Positions 36,465-43,597 of a DNA stretch of 43,597 bases are shown here, piece after piece. Position numbers and translations under genes: made by a program. Source of the stretch: Solirubrobacteraceae bacterium (GTDB lineage Bacteria; Actinomycetota; Thermoleophilia; Solirubrobacterales; Solirubrobacteraceae). Position 1 is the stretch's first letter, and every line of letters begins with the position of its first letter. Under the pieces are notes generated by a model. The model had not been told where the DNA came from, did not search any database, and saw only the letters and a list, made by a program, of their open reading frames with translations. The stretch spans positions 1 through 43,597 of the forward strand of contig JANJTP010000055.1 in the NCBI GenBank assembly GCA_024711025.1, in the 5' to 3' direction.

Positions 36465-37337
36465 TCAGCAGCTCTGGCGAAGCGCCCAGGTCGCCGTGCG
36501 TCGTGCCATCACTCTCAGGGAATGTCGTCTGTACGCAGCCGTGGCGCGGACGTCATCGATCGGCCGTGCCGCGCCGGCGACGAGATCTCCGAAGCGCTTC
36601 AGCACGTCCGCATCCGGCAACCGTCCGCCCTCCCACAGCTCCCCCTGAGTCATCATGTCCGTCAGGTACGTCTCGGCCTCCGGCGCCCGGAGCGGCGTCG
36701 GGCCCGCCGATCCGATCCCCGTCCGGACGCTGCGCACCTCTCGATTGATCGCCACGGCGAACGAACACGCGGCGATGACCATGGCGTTGCGGGTGCCGAT
36801 CTTCGCGAACTGCTGTCCAGTGTCAGTCGCTCTGACAACGATCGCCCGGATCAACTCATCAGCGTCGAGGCTGTTCCGCTTCGGTCCGAGGTAGAACTCG
36901 TCCGCCCCGATACGGCGGACACCGCGCGCGGCCGACTCGACCTCGTACACGGCGTCGGCCGCCAAGAGCACGGGATGGCAGTCGCCGGCCGGCGACGCAG
37001 CACCGAGATTGCCGCCGATCGTGCCGCGATTGCGGATCTGAGGGGATCCTACGGTACGCGCGGCCTGCGCGAGGCCGGGGACAGTCGTCCCAAGCTCCCT
37101 GAGCACGCGCGTGTAAGTCACGCCAGCGCCGATCCGTACGCACGTGTCGTCCGTGTCGTCACGACCCCACTCGCCTAGCTCCTTGACGTGCGAGAGGTCC
37201 AGCAACGCCGCTGGACGGCCGCGGTCGAAGTTCATCTCGACCATCACGTCCGTTCCGCCGCGCACCGGAACCGCATCGGGAAACGCCGCCTTGGCCGCCA
37301 GCGCATCCTGCCAGTCAGACGGCTGTAGAAACTCCAC
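36465..37337 (-). CDS. Xanthine dehydrogenase family, FAD-binding subunit (cluster B)
   Basis: 290 residues with PVRGGTDVMVEMNFDRGRP and PQIRNRGTIGGNLGAASPAG as FAD-binding motifs and the CO-dehydrogenase flavoprotein C-terminal domain. Paralogue of the cluster A protein. GTG start at 37337 with a GAGGTGG stretch ahead. First gene of the cluster B operon, downstream of a good promoter at 37462-37491 and a leader of about 118 bases. Confidence 0.9.
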   Translation of the reverse strand: MEFLQPSDWQDALAAKAAFPDAVPVRGGTDVMVEMNFDRGRPAALLDLSHVKELGEWGRDDTDDTCVRIGAGVTYTRVLRELGTTVPGLAQAARTVGSPQIRNRGTIGGNLGAASPAGDCHPVLLAADAVYEVESAARGVRRIGADEFYLGPKRNSLDADELIRAIVVRATDTGQQFAKIGTRNAMVIAACSFAVAINREVRSVRTGIGSAGPTPLRAPEAETYLTDMMTQGELWEGGRLPDADVLKRFGDLVAGAARPIDDVRATAAYRRHSLRVMARRTATWALRQSC

Positions 37338-37461
37338 CGCTCACCACCTCACAGTCGGGCTTGCTCGCCCAGCTCGTCCCGCGCATTGCTCAGCGCCGAG
37401 AATCCATCCGCCACCCATCCGTCTGATAGCAGAGCATCCCACCCCCGGCCGCACCGACGAA

Positions 37462-37491
37462 AAAATACACCTCCCCTCGGCGGCATGTCAA
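37462..37491 (-). promoter_or_regulatory. Promoter of the cluster B dehydrogenase operon
   Basis: On the minus strand TTGACA (37491-37486), 18 bases, TATTTT (37467-37462). The -35 is consensus, the -10 matches four of six. The -35 lies inside a perfect palindrome, a classic repressor arrangement. Confidence 0.6.
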
Positions 37492-37499
37492 AGACATGC
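37483..37499. promoter_or_regulatory. Perfect 17-bp palindrome over the -35
   Basis: GCATGTC (37483-37489) and GACATGC (37493-37499) are perfect seven-base arms around AAA. It covers the -35 of the minus-strand promoter and lies upstream of the racemase gene. The T/A spacing is not that of a LysR box, so a GntR-, TetR- or similar repressor is more likely. Confidence 0.6.
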
Positions 37500-37554
37500 T
37501 TCCACCTGAGCCGCATCACGTCGTTTGTATGCCTGTGTGCTTATATTGATCGAG

Positions 37555-37584
37555 TTGGCGCGGCGATTCGCAAGTAGGTAGATT
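37555..37584 (+). promoter_or_regulatory. Weak candidate promoter of the racemase-like gene
   Basis: TTGGCG (37555-37560), 18 bases, TAGATT (37579-37584), 84 bases before the ATG at 37668. Moderate match only. The gene has an AGGAG ribosome site nine bases before its start. Confidence 0.3.
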
Positions 37585-37667
37585 CCGGCGTACAGTCATA
37601 GCCCGCCCGTAGGGGAATACCCGTTCACAGTGGTGCAGGTCGTCGTCGACGTCAGGAGCCGGATCGC

Positions 37668-38450
37668 ATGCCTCGTATTCTCGTGATCGTCCCAGTAGCC
37701 GTTAGTGATGAGGGCCTGGCGCGGCGCGCTCGCCAAAGCGCGCATGTGGGCGGTGACGGGAGCCTCCGCCTACATTACCGTCCGGTCAAGATCAATGGTG
37801 AGCTCTTCGACAGCTTTCACGACTATCTCATCGCCGATCTCGCCGTGTTCGAGGCGGGTATGCGAGCCGATGCCGAGGGATTCGATGCGGTCTGCGTCGA
37901 CACCATCAGCGACTCCGGTGTGAATGCACTGCGATCGGTCCTCGACATTCCCGTCGTGGGGCCGGGCCGTGCGGCGTTCCTCACGGCGCTGATGCTCGGC
38001 GACCGTTTCTCCGTACTCACTCAATGGCAGGGCTGGGCGGAGCTGTACGGAAGAAGGACGCAGGAGATGGGCCTGCGCCACAAACTCGTGTCCGTACGCG
38101 CGCTTGACGTGCAGCCCGATCTCTCGGCTCTTCTCGACGACAAGGAGGACGTGGTCTTTCCCCGCCTCCTAGAGGCCGGGCGCCTCTGCATCGACGACGG
38201 CGCGGATGTGATCTGCCTCGGCTCGACCACGATGCACCGGGCCGCCGAATACCTCGCAGGCCGCTTGGACGTGCCGGTCGTGAGTCCCGGGCCGGCCAGC
38301 TACGAATTTGCAAGGAGCCTGCTCACCCTCGGGCTTAGCCAGAGCCGTACAGCCTATCCGCGCGCCGCGGTACCGAAGCTCGAGATCTTTGAGCGAATGC
38401 TCAGCGGCGATCCGACAGGTGACGGCGAGCACGGACCTGCCGTGGCGTGA
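37668..38450 (+). CDS. Asp/Glu/hydantoin racemase-family protein lacking both cysteines
   Basis: 260 residues of the two-domain Asp/Glu/hydantoin racemase fold: MPRILVIVPVAV, DAVCVDTISDSGVNALRSVL, IPVVGPGRAAF, RFSVLTQWQGW, ADVICLGSTTMHRAA and VPVVSPGPASYEFA. In hydantoin and allantoin racemases the two catalytic cysteines sit in CFxDPG and LGCxGM; here these positions are Thr79 and Ser186. Cys76 and Cys183 lie three residues earlier in each motif. It may be a racemase with shifted or replaced acid/base residues, or another enzyme of the fold such as an isomerase, lyase or decarboxylase. AGGAG precedes the ATG. It is the only plus-strand enzyme gene in the right half and converges on an allantoinase-like gene, so a ureide substrate is plausible. 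Confidence 0.75.
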   Translation: MPRILVIVPVAVSDEGLARRARQSAHVGGDGSLRLHYRPVKINGELFDSFHDYLIADLAVFEAGMRADAEGFDAVCVDTISDSGVNALRSVLDIPVVGPGRAAFLTALMLGDRFSVLTQWQGWAELYGRRTQEMGLRHKLVSVRALDVQPDLSALLDDKEDVVFPRLLEAGRLCIDDGADVICLGSTTMHRAAEYLAGRLDVPVVSPGPASYEFARSLLTLGLSQSRTAYPRAAVPKLEIFERMLSGDPTGDGEHGPAVA

Positions 38451-38565
38451 GCGCCATCGACGTCGCCGCCGGCCGGCTCGCACCCAGGGGCACGGGGCCG
38501 TAACACGGGTGGCTCGGCGCACACACCCTCGCGTAGGTTCGACGCCGCGGTGTCCCGACGCATGA

Positions 38566-38584
38566 GCCGCTGGCTGACAGCGGC
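38566..38584. terminator. Hairpin between convergent racemase and allantoinase genes
   Basis: GCCGCTG (38566-38572), loop GCTGA, CAGCGGC (38578-38584): a perfect seven-base stem in the gap between two convergent 3' ends (38450 and 38614). No T-run follows. It probably ends transcription from one or both sides. Confidence 0.45.
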
Positions 38585-38613
38585 CCGGCAGTGCGAATGT
38601 CACGACCGCCGGG

Positions 38614-39966
38614 TCAGACCGGTGGCACCAAGAGCCTGCCGGCGCCCGGCTCGCCGAACCGGCCATCGGCGAAGACGGTCCGGCCGCGAACCAGCGTCCG
38701 GACCACGCGCCCTCGGACCCGCTGTCCAACGTACGCGCTCACGCGATGACGATAGTGGAGCTCCGCCGCGGCGAGCGTCCACTCCTGGCCCAGATCCACC
38801 ACCGCGAGGTCGGCGTCGTAGCCCACGGCGACTCGTCCCTTCCGCGGCAACCGAAACCGCTCGGCAACGTTCGTACTCGTCGCGCACGCGATCGTCGGCA
38901 GGTCGATGCCGCGCCTGGCATAACCCTCGGCGAGCAGCAGCTGGCGCGTCGACTGGCAGCCGGACACGCCTCCCCACACCGCAAAGAAATCGTCGCCGAT
39001 GCGCAGCTCGGGAGCGCCGGGCGAGTGATCCGACGCGACGATCCCAAGGATGCCATCGTCGAGCAGCTTCCAGAGGCCCTCTCGTTCGCGCGTCGATCGC
39101 ACTGGGGGCGACGACTTCAGCGAGACGCCGGCCGCCTCAACATCCTCATCGGTGAACAGCAGGTAGTGCGGACAGGTCTCACAGGATACGTCCACGCCAC
39201 GCGCATACGCATCGGCGACGAGCTGCACGCCCCGCACCGTACTGACATGTACGACGTGCAGCCTGCAACCTGTCTCTTCGGCGAACAGCAGCGCGCGCGC
39301 AATGGCCTCAACCTCGGCGATCGGGGGCCGGGAGGCAACAAAGTCGCGAGCGCCCACCGCTCCGGCCTTGATGGCCCGCTGTGCGAGGCCGGCCACGATC
39401 GCGTTGTTCTCGGCGTGGACCAAAAGGATAGAGTCGAGCTCGGCGATACGCTGCATTCCGTCGTAGAGCGTGAAGTCGTCGACGCCTGGGAAGTCGGCCA
39501 GCCCACCGTCGCAGAGGAAGGCCTTGAATCCGGCAACGCCCCGCTTAGCGAGGCGAGCCAGCTCGGCTCGGTTCCCGGGCACCAAACCGCCCCAGACGGC
39601 GTAGTCAAGGAGTGACTCCCGCTGTGCGGCGGCCAGCTTCAGCTCCAAGCTGCGCTCGTCGATGGTAGGCGGCACGCAGTTCAGCGGCATGTCCACATAA
39701 CTCGTGTAACCGCCGGCCGCAAGGGCTCGCGTTCCAGCCCGGAGACCCTCCCACTCGATCCGGCCGGGCTCGTCGAAGTGAACGTGGGGGTCGATGCCGC
39801 CCGGGAAGACGGTCAGTGCCGTCGCGTCGATCTCATCAGCTGCGCTGCCGGAAAGACCGGGCGTGACCGCGGTGATGATCCCGTGACGGATTCCCAGATC
39901 CGCGATCTCGACGCTGCGGTCGGTCACAACGTGCCCGCCGCGGAGCACAAGATCGAAGTCAGTCAC
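38614..39966 (-). CDS. Allantoinase-like cyclic amidohydrolase (second copy)
   Basis: 450 residues with the AllB set of motifs: GGIDPHVHFDEPGRIEWEG (His61/His63), Lys148 (AGFKAFLCDGG), LLVHAENNAIV, LHVVHVSTVRG and IVASDHSPGAPELR. All metal ligands are present. GTG start overlapping the preceding allantoinase-like gene by eight bases. Three such genes in one locus suggest either dose or different ring substrates (allantoin enantiomers, hydantoins, dihydropyrimidines); position in an operon with puuD supports allantoin for at least one. Last gene of the operon. Confidence 0.85.
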   Translation of the reverse strand: MTDFDLVLRGGHVVTDRSVEIADLGIRHGIITAVTPGLSGSAADEIDATALTVFPGGIDPHVHFDEPGRIEWEGLRAGTRALAAGGYTSYVDMPLNCVPPTIDERSLELKLAAAQRESLLDYAVWGGLVPGNRAELARLAKRGVAGFKAFLCDGGLADFPGVDDFTLYDGMQRIAELDSILLVHAENNAIVAGLAQRAIKAGAVGARDFVASRPPIAEVEAIARALLFAEETGCRLHVVHVSTVRGVQLVADAYARGVDVSCETCPHYLLFTDEDVEAAGVSLKSSPPVRSTREREGLWKLLDDGILGIVASDHSPGAPELRIGDDFFAVWGGVSGCQSTRQLLLAEGYARRGIDLPTIACATSTNVAERFRLPRKGRVAVGYDADLAVVDLGQEWTLAAAELHYRHRVSAYVGQRVRGRVVRTLVRGRTVFADGRFGEPGAGRLLVPPV

Positions 39967-41392
39967 TTGTACCGTCGCTCTGCGAGGGCCGTCGGTCCCC
40001 GGTCACCGCTCCCACCCGAGCCTGCGCCGTAGCGCCCACCGGACGCCGTGACGGGACCACAAGTCGCCCGCAGGCCGCGCCCGCCCGCCTCCCGGCGGTC
40101 ATCACGCTGATGCCCCTCAACAGGACCCGGTCGATACGGCCCCGTACTCGCGAGCCGAGAAATGCGCTGGTTGCATACCGGTAGCGGAGATCGGCCGCTC
40201 GCAGCGTGCTCGCGCTCGCCAGGTCGACCAACACGAGGTCCGCGTCGTTGCCCGCCTCGATCGCCCCCTTGCCGGGCAACCGGAATCGCCCCGCCGCGTT
40301 CGCGGCGAGAACCGCCGCGATCCGCTCGAGCGCGATTCCTCGCTCAACCTGTGCCGCCAGCAGCAGTTGAAGGGCGGACTGGCATCCGGCGATTCCACCC
40401 CATATCTCGAAGAAGTCGGCACTGGTCTTCAAGTCGGGCGGCGCCGGCGAGTGATCGGATGCCACGATCGGAATGGTGCCATCCTCGACCAGTTCCCAGA
40501 GGCCGAGTCGATCCGCCTCGCTGCGAAGCGGCGGGAGGCACTTGCCGGACGCGCCAAGCTCATCGAGATCCTCGGCCGTGAACAGGAGGTAGTGCGGACA
40601 CGTCTCGCAGGTCACGTCGACGCCGCGACGTCGTGCCCGTTCGATCAGCATGATTCCCCGCACGGTGCTGACGTGCACGATATGCAGCGCGCAGCCGGCT
40701 TCCTCCGCCAGCAGGACGGCCCTCTGGATCGCCTCGATCTCTGCGATCGGTGGTCGTGAGGCGACATAGTCTCGTGGTCGCACGTGCCCCTGACGCCGCA
40801 CCCGTGCCGCGAGCCCCTGTGTCAACGCGTCGTTCTCGGCATGTACGGCGACGAGCAGGCCAAGCTCCGCGGCACGGGTCATCCCCTCGAAGAGCGTGAA
40901 GTCGTCCGCGGCTGGGAACTCCTTGATCCCGGAGTCGCACATGAACGCCTTGAGTCCCGCCACACCGTGATCCGCCAGCTCATCGAGTCTTTCGACGTTC
41001 AGCGGCGTCAAGCCTCCCCATAGCGCGAAGTCCACGAGTGCTGACGCTTCCGCTGCCTGTCGCTTGAGCTCGAAGCTGGACCCGTCGCATGTGACCGGCG
41101 TGCAATTCAACGGCATGTCGATGAATGTCGTCACGCCGCCGGCGGCGAGAGCCTCAGTGCCGCTCTGGAAGCCCTCCCAATCCGTCCGGCCGGGCTCATC
41201 GAAGTGAACATGTGGATCGACCCCGCCGGGGAACACATGGAGCCCGCCCGCATCGATCTCTTCACGCCCCTGCACGCCCAGATCAGCACCGATCTCGACG
41301 ATCCGCCCGTCGGCCACGGCCACGTCCCACGACCTCACGCCATCTCGCAGGACCAACGCGCCGCCCCGCACGACAAGATCGACTTCGCTCAT
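39959..41392 (-). CDS. Allantoinase-like cyclic amidohydrolase (third copy)
   Basis: 477 residues; GGVDPHVHFDEPGRTDWEGF, Lys148 (AGLKAFMCDSGIKEF), VAVHAENDALT, LHIVHVSTVRG and IVASDHSPAPPDLK. More similar to the first copy in the CDSGI segment than to the second. The C-terminus carries an extra ~20-residue tail (VGATAQARVGAVTGDRRPSQ) not seen in the other copies. ATG at 41392 chosen from alignment with them. It lies 52 bases after the second puuD. Confidence 0.85.
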   Translation of the reverse strand: MSEVDLVVRGGALVLRDGVRSWDVAVADGRIVEIGADLGVQGREEIDAGGLHVFPGGVDPHVHFDEPGRTDWEGFQSGTEALAAGGVTTFIDMPLNCTPVTCDGSSFELKRQAAEASALVDFALWGGLTPLNVERLDELADHGVAGLKAFMCDSGIKEFPAADDFTLFEGMTRAAELGLLVAVHAENDALTQGLAARVRRQGHVRPRDYVASRPPIAEIEAIQRAVLLAEEAGCALHIVHVSTVRGIMLIERARRRGVDVTCETCPHYLLFTAEDLDELGASGKCLPPLRSEADRLGLWELVEDGTIPIVASDHSPAPPDLKTSADFFEIWGGIAGCQSALQLLLAAQVERGIALERIAAVLAANAAGRFRLPGKGAIEAGNDADLVLVDLASASTLRAADLRYRYATSAFLGSRVRGRIDRVLLRGISVMTAGRRAGAACGRLVVPSRRPVGATAQARVGAVTGDRRPSQSDGTSD

Positions 41393-41444
41393 GCCCGGTC
41401 CCTTGGAGTCATCTGCCTGCCCGCCTGCCACCGCGATGCACTGA

Positions 41445-42677
41445 CTACTTCCCCGCGACCGTCGAGACGTAAGTCGCGACCTCCTTGATCTCCGCCGCGC
41501 TGAGCTTCCCGCTGAATGAGGGCATGGTGCCAACCCCTTGAGTGACTCGATCGCTCACGAGCGCCGCGCTGGGCTTCGCCTGGTCGAGACTCGGTCCGGC
41601 GGTGCCCGCCGCACCGGCCGCTGTGAGCGTATGGCAGCTGCCGCAGCCGGCCTTTGCGAACACGGCACGACCAGCCGTGACGGCGGCATCGCCGCCCCCG
41701 GTGGTCCCGGCGTCTCCTGCCGTGAGAGCCGTCGCCGGTGCCGGTGCCGGTGCGGTGCTGGGCGCCAGCCAGATCACCAGAGCGATCAGAAGCGCACCCG
41801 CGACGGCGGGAATCGCCACGATGACCCTGCTCCGGTTGCGCCAGATGTAGAAGTAGCGCAGCAGGCCGCCGACGATCATGAAGCCGATCAGCGCCAGCCA
41901 AGCGTGCCTCGACCCTGAGACGAATGAGAAGTGTACGCCAAGCATCGCGAACAGGACGGGCGGCGCGAGATAGGCGTTGTGCTTGGCGCGCTGCCACGAG
42001 ATCGCCATGAGACCCTCATCCAGAGCAATTCGATGCTCTGACTTCGCAGCGAAGAACATCCGGTGCAGCGGCTCCCAGACGAACAACACATTCCCAGCCA
42101 TCCATGTACCGATCACGGCGCCGACTTCGATCACGACACCGCGGGAGCTCAGCAGGTGGCTGAGGCCGTACGACACTGCGACGATGTAGATGAAGAGCAG
42201 CGAGACGAGCAGGCGCTCGCGCTCGATCAGCCAGCGGGACAGCCGGTCGTAGAAGAGCCAGCTGAATGCGAGCAGCGCCACGCAGATCGTAACGCCCAGT
42301 ACCGGGCTGATGTCGGCGACGCTGGGATCGAGAAGGTAGGTGTTGGCTTTCCAGAAGTAGACGATGCACAGGAGCAGGAAGCCTGTGACCCAAGTTCCGT
42401 ATGCGTACCACTGCGGATGCCACGTGACGTTTGCCGGCAGGTGGTCAGGGCCCCCCTTGTACCTGCGGAAGTAGAAGATCCCGCCGTGCAGGTAGTACGT
42501 CTCGCCCGAGACCCCGTCCGTGGGCTCAGGCCCGCCGGGTATCGGAGTCTTGAGATGGCTCTCCATGAACCAGAAGAAGGCCGTCAACCCGATCCAGATT
42601 ATGGCCGCGAAGACGTGCAGCCAGCGCAGTAGCCCCAGTACGTCGCGTAGGTAGTCCCAATTGATCGCAAACGTCAT
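41445..42677 (-). CDS. puuD: Urate hydroxylase PuuD with C-terminal cytochrome c (second copy)
   Basis: 410 residues, same architecture as the first copy: WLHVFAAIIWIGLTAFFWF, WHPQWYAYGTWVTGFLLLCI, YGLSHLLSSRG, GTWMAGNVLFVWEPLHRMFF and HNAYLAPPVLFAMLGVHFSF in the membrane domain, then an Ala/Pro/Thr-rich linker and the haem motif CGSCH at 345-349 with a Met in GTMPSF. The ATG at 42677 overlaps the stop of the SnoaL-like gene by four bases. It is diverged enough from the first copy to be an old duplication or a separate acquisition. No 5-hydroxyisourate hydrolase gene is next to this copy. Confidence 0.92.
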   Translation of the reverse strand: MTFAINWDYLRDVLGLLRWLHVFAAIIWIGLTAFFWFMESHLKTPIPGGPEPTDGVSGETYYLHGGIFYFRRYKGGPDHLPANVTWHPQWYAYGTWVTGFLLLCIVYFWKANTYLLDPSVADISPVLGVTICVALLAFSWLFYDRLSRWLIERERLLVSLLFIYIVAVSYGLSHLLSSRGVVIEVGAVIGTWMAGNVLFVWEPLHRMFFAAKSEHRIALDEGLMAISWQRAKHNAYLAPPVLFAMLGVHFSFVSGSRHAWLALIGFMIVGGLLRYFYIWRNRSRVIVAIPAVAGALLIALVIWLAPSTAPAPAPATALTAGDAGTTGGGDAAVTAGRAVFAKAGCGSCHTLTAAGAAGTAGPSLDQAKPSAALVSDRVTQGVGTMPSFSGKLSAAEIKEVATYVSTVAGK

Positions 42678-43165
42678 CGCCGCTCCACCCATCCGTAGAC
42701 GCTCTGCACAAACCTCTGCTCCGCCCAGCCGGTGTCGAAGGGCGTCCAGAACTGGGGAACCTGGCTGAAGCGCCGTATCTTCCAGGAGCCGTCGACTCTC
42801 GCGTACTCCTCGTGAACGATCGCCGCCCCCCACGCTGCCTGACCGGTCGCTGCGAGCGTGGACGCGACAAGCCCATACCAGTCACCGACTGCTTGATCGC
42901 CGTCCACGGTGATCGCAGCGTTCGTGACGTAATGCACCGAGAACGTCAGCCGCGCCGGCCCGGCGGCCGCCAGTGCCCGAAGGCCCTCGATTCCCTCGAC
43001 TCTCCCATACGGCTCGCTCTCCCATACCGCATCATCCGTAAAGACCGAGGCGAACAGCTCGACGTCCTGGGTGTCAACCGCCCTGTAGTGACGCGCCTTC
43101 AGGCACTTGATTGCCTCGATGTCTTCGAGTACTTGAATGCGGCGCTCGAGATCTGCGTAGCTCAT
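42674..43165 (-). CDS. SnoaL-like (NTF2-fold) protein in the second urate operon
   Basis: 163 residues of the SnoaL-like alpha+beta barrel. LERRIQVLEDIEAIKCLKAR, then HYRAVDTQDVELFASVFTDD and AVWESEPYGRVEGIEGL form the helix and cone region, and AAWGAAIVHEEYARVDGSWK leads to the final strand. These proteins include cyclases, isomerases, dehydratases and decarboxylase-like enzymes, so the fold does not give a reaction. The ATG at 43165 has GGAGG just before it; the stop overlaps the puuD start (ATGA), showing strong coupling to urate oxidation. As no OHCU decarboxylase gene is visible, this protein is a candidate for a step after urate oxidation. That is inference. Confidence 0.75.
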   Translation of the reverse strand: MSYADLERRIQVLEDIEAIKCLKARHYRAVDTQDVELFASVFTDDAVWESEPYGRVEGIEGLRALAAAGPARLTFSVHYVTNAAITVDGDQAVGDWYGLVASTLAATGQAAWGAAIVHEEYARVDGSWKIRRFSQVPQFWTPFDTGWAEQRFVQSVYGWVERR

Positions 43166-43304
43166 GCAACCTCCGTGAATCCCCACGACTGCCTCGATGA
43201 GAGCTGACGACGCGCGGCCCTGCCGCTATCGGATCCCTCGGGCAATGGTCACGTCGTCGATATGCCGTCGCGCACGACGACGCTTCGAGGTACTCTGCAT
43301 CGGG

Positions 43305-43327
43305 GGTCACAGTAGGTTGAAGTGACC
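43305..43327. promoter_or_regulatory. Perfect inverted repeat over the second urate operon promoter
   Basis: GGTCAC (43305-43310) and GTGACC (43322-43327) are perfect six-base arms around 11 bases. The repeat covers the -10 and most of the spacer of the promoter listed here, so a bound repressor would block it. Confidence 0.5.
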
Positions 43328-43337
43328 GTGCAAGCAA
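43309..43337 (-). promoter_or_regulatory. Candidate promoter of the SnoaL-puuD-allantoinase operon
   Basis: On the minus strand TTGCTT (43337-43332), 17 bases, TACTGT (43314-43309). A start near 43302 gives a leader of about 137 bases to the ATG at 43165. Otherwise the gap 43166-43428 shows no gene. Confidence 0.45.
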
Positions 43338-43428
43338 AGACAAAACGTCGCTCTCCCCTCATACACGGATGCGGATACGGGGCGTTCGCGACTCAGGGTC
43401 GCGTCGCGGCAGAGCCGCGGCGGTGACG

Positions 43429-43597
43429 CTACGCGGATCGGCGCTCGGCTACCGCTCGGACCGCTTCGACGATCCCGGCGTAGCCGGTGCAACGACAGAT
43501 GTTCGAGGACAGCGCATCGCGAAGCTCCGCCTCGGTCGGATGCGGACTCTCCCGCAGAAGCCCGGTCGCGAGCATCAGGAACCCCGGGGTGCAAAAC
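43429..43597 (-). CDS. Molybdenum hydroxylase 2Fe-2S subunit, C-terminal end (partial)
   Basis: The last 56 codons of a third small subunit run in from the right edge: FCTPGFLMLATGLL, then NICRCTGYAGIVEAV and the stop TAG at 43431-43429. The CRC cluster motif and the Cys of FCTPG are present. It differs from the other two copies (short C-terminus, NICRCTGYAG), so it belongs to another dehydrogenase set that continues outside the window and may deliver the substrate of the second urate operon. Confidence 0.85.
   Translation of the reverse strand, partial: FCTPGFLMLATGLLRESPHPTEAELRDALSSNICRCTGYAGIVEAVRAVAERRSA

Larger units (their letters stand above)
37338..37667. promoter_or_regulatory. 330-bp divergent control region
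   Basis: No gene is seen here. It separates the cluster B dehydrogenase operon (minus) from the racemase-like gene (plus), is lower in G+C than its surroundings, and holds a good minus-strand promoter with a palindrome and a weaker plus-strand promoter, listed separately. A short mirror repeat GGG-AATA-CCC at 37613-37622 is too small to interpret. Confidence 0.6.

Noticed and set aside
37338-37667. Possible small RNA or riboswitch in the 330-bp divergent region
   Set aside because: I found promoter elements and one palindrome but no convincing aptamer-like fold, purine-riboswitch core or terminator; the promoters explain the region.

Overview
The window is high-G+C DNA that is almost entirely coding: 41 genes or gene pieces, 36 on the minus strand. 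G+C content, GTG starts, two promoters apparently giving leaderless mRNAs, and the gene set (urate hydroxylase PuuD fused to cytochrome c, a fused urease gamma-beta subunit) suggest an actinobacterium, possibly of the Thermoleophilia/Solirubrobacterales type. That placement is an inference from style, not from a marker gene. The theme is complete use of purines as nitrogen and carbon source.

Layout from left to right. (1) 1-665: the end of an aminotransferase gene converging on a carboxymuconolactone-decarboxylase-like gene. (2) 941-11824, minus: a purine oxidation operon read from 8-oxoguanine deaminase through puuD, 5-hydroxyisourate hydrolase, a xanthine-dehydrogenase set (molybdenum subunit, FAD subunit, 2Fe-2S subunit, second molybdenum subunit) and a remnant of adenosine deaminase to a second purine-deaminase-like amidohydrolase. 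A LysR gene (11969) is divergent from it. (3) 12919-19701, minus: an IclR regulator, then a nickel-transporter-like gene and a urease operon (read ureAB, ureC, ureG, ureD, ureE, ureF, nickel transporter). (4) 19859-23405, minus: hyi-glxR-gcl, the glyoxylate to glycerate branch, behind a near-consensus leaderless promoter and a perfect palindrome. (5) 23611-31636, minus: a seven-gene operon of a BMP-type nucleoside-like ABC transporter, a DUF3830 protein, an allantoate amidohydrolase-like enzyme and allantoinase; a divergent GntR/FadR gene shares its control region. (6) 32718-37337: a second LysR gene converging on a second xanthine-dehydrogenase set. (7) 37668-43165: a hydantoin-racemase-like gene facing a second ureide operon (SnoaL-like protein, second puuD, two more allantoinase-like genes). 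(8) 43429-end: the last part of a third 2Fe-2S subunit, so a further dehydrogenase set begins beyond the edge.

Together the genes can carry guanine or 8-oxoguanine to xanthine or urate, then 5-hydroxyisourate, allantoin, allantoate, glyoxylate and ammonia/urea, with urea split by urease (nickel import beside it) and glyoxylate turned into tartronate semialdehyde and glycerate. Not found in the window: a recognisable OHCU decarboxylase, an allantoicase, a ureidoglycolate enzyme, or the XdhC-type cofactor insertion factor. The small uncharacterised proteins embedded in these operons are therefore of special interest. Other points worth attention are a glyoxylate carboligase that carries the ThDP glutamate which the E. 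coli enzyme lacks, a urease alpha subunit with altered active-site loops, a racemase homologue without the two catalytic cysteines, and several perfect palindromes sitting on good promoters.
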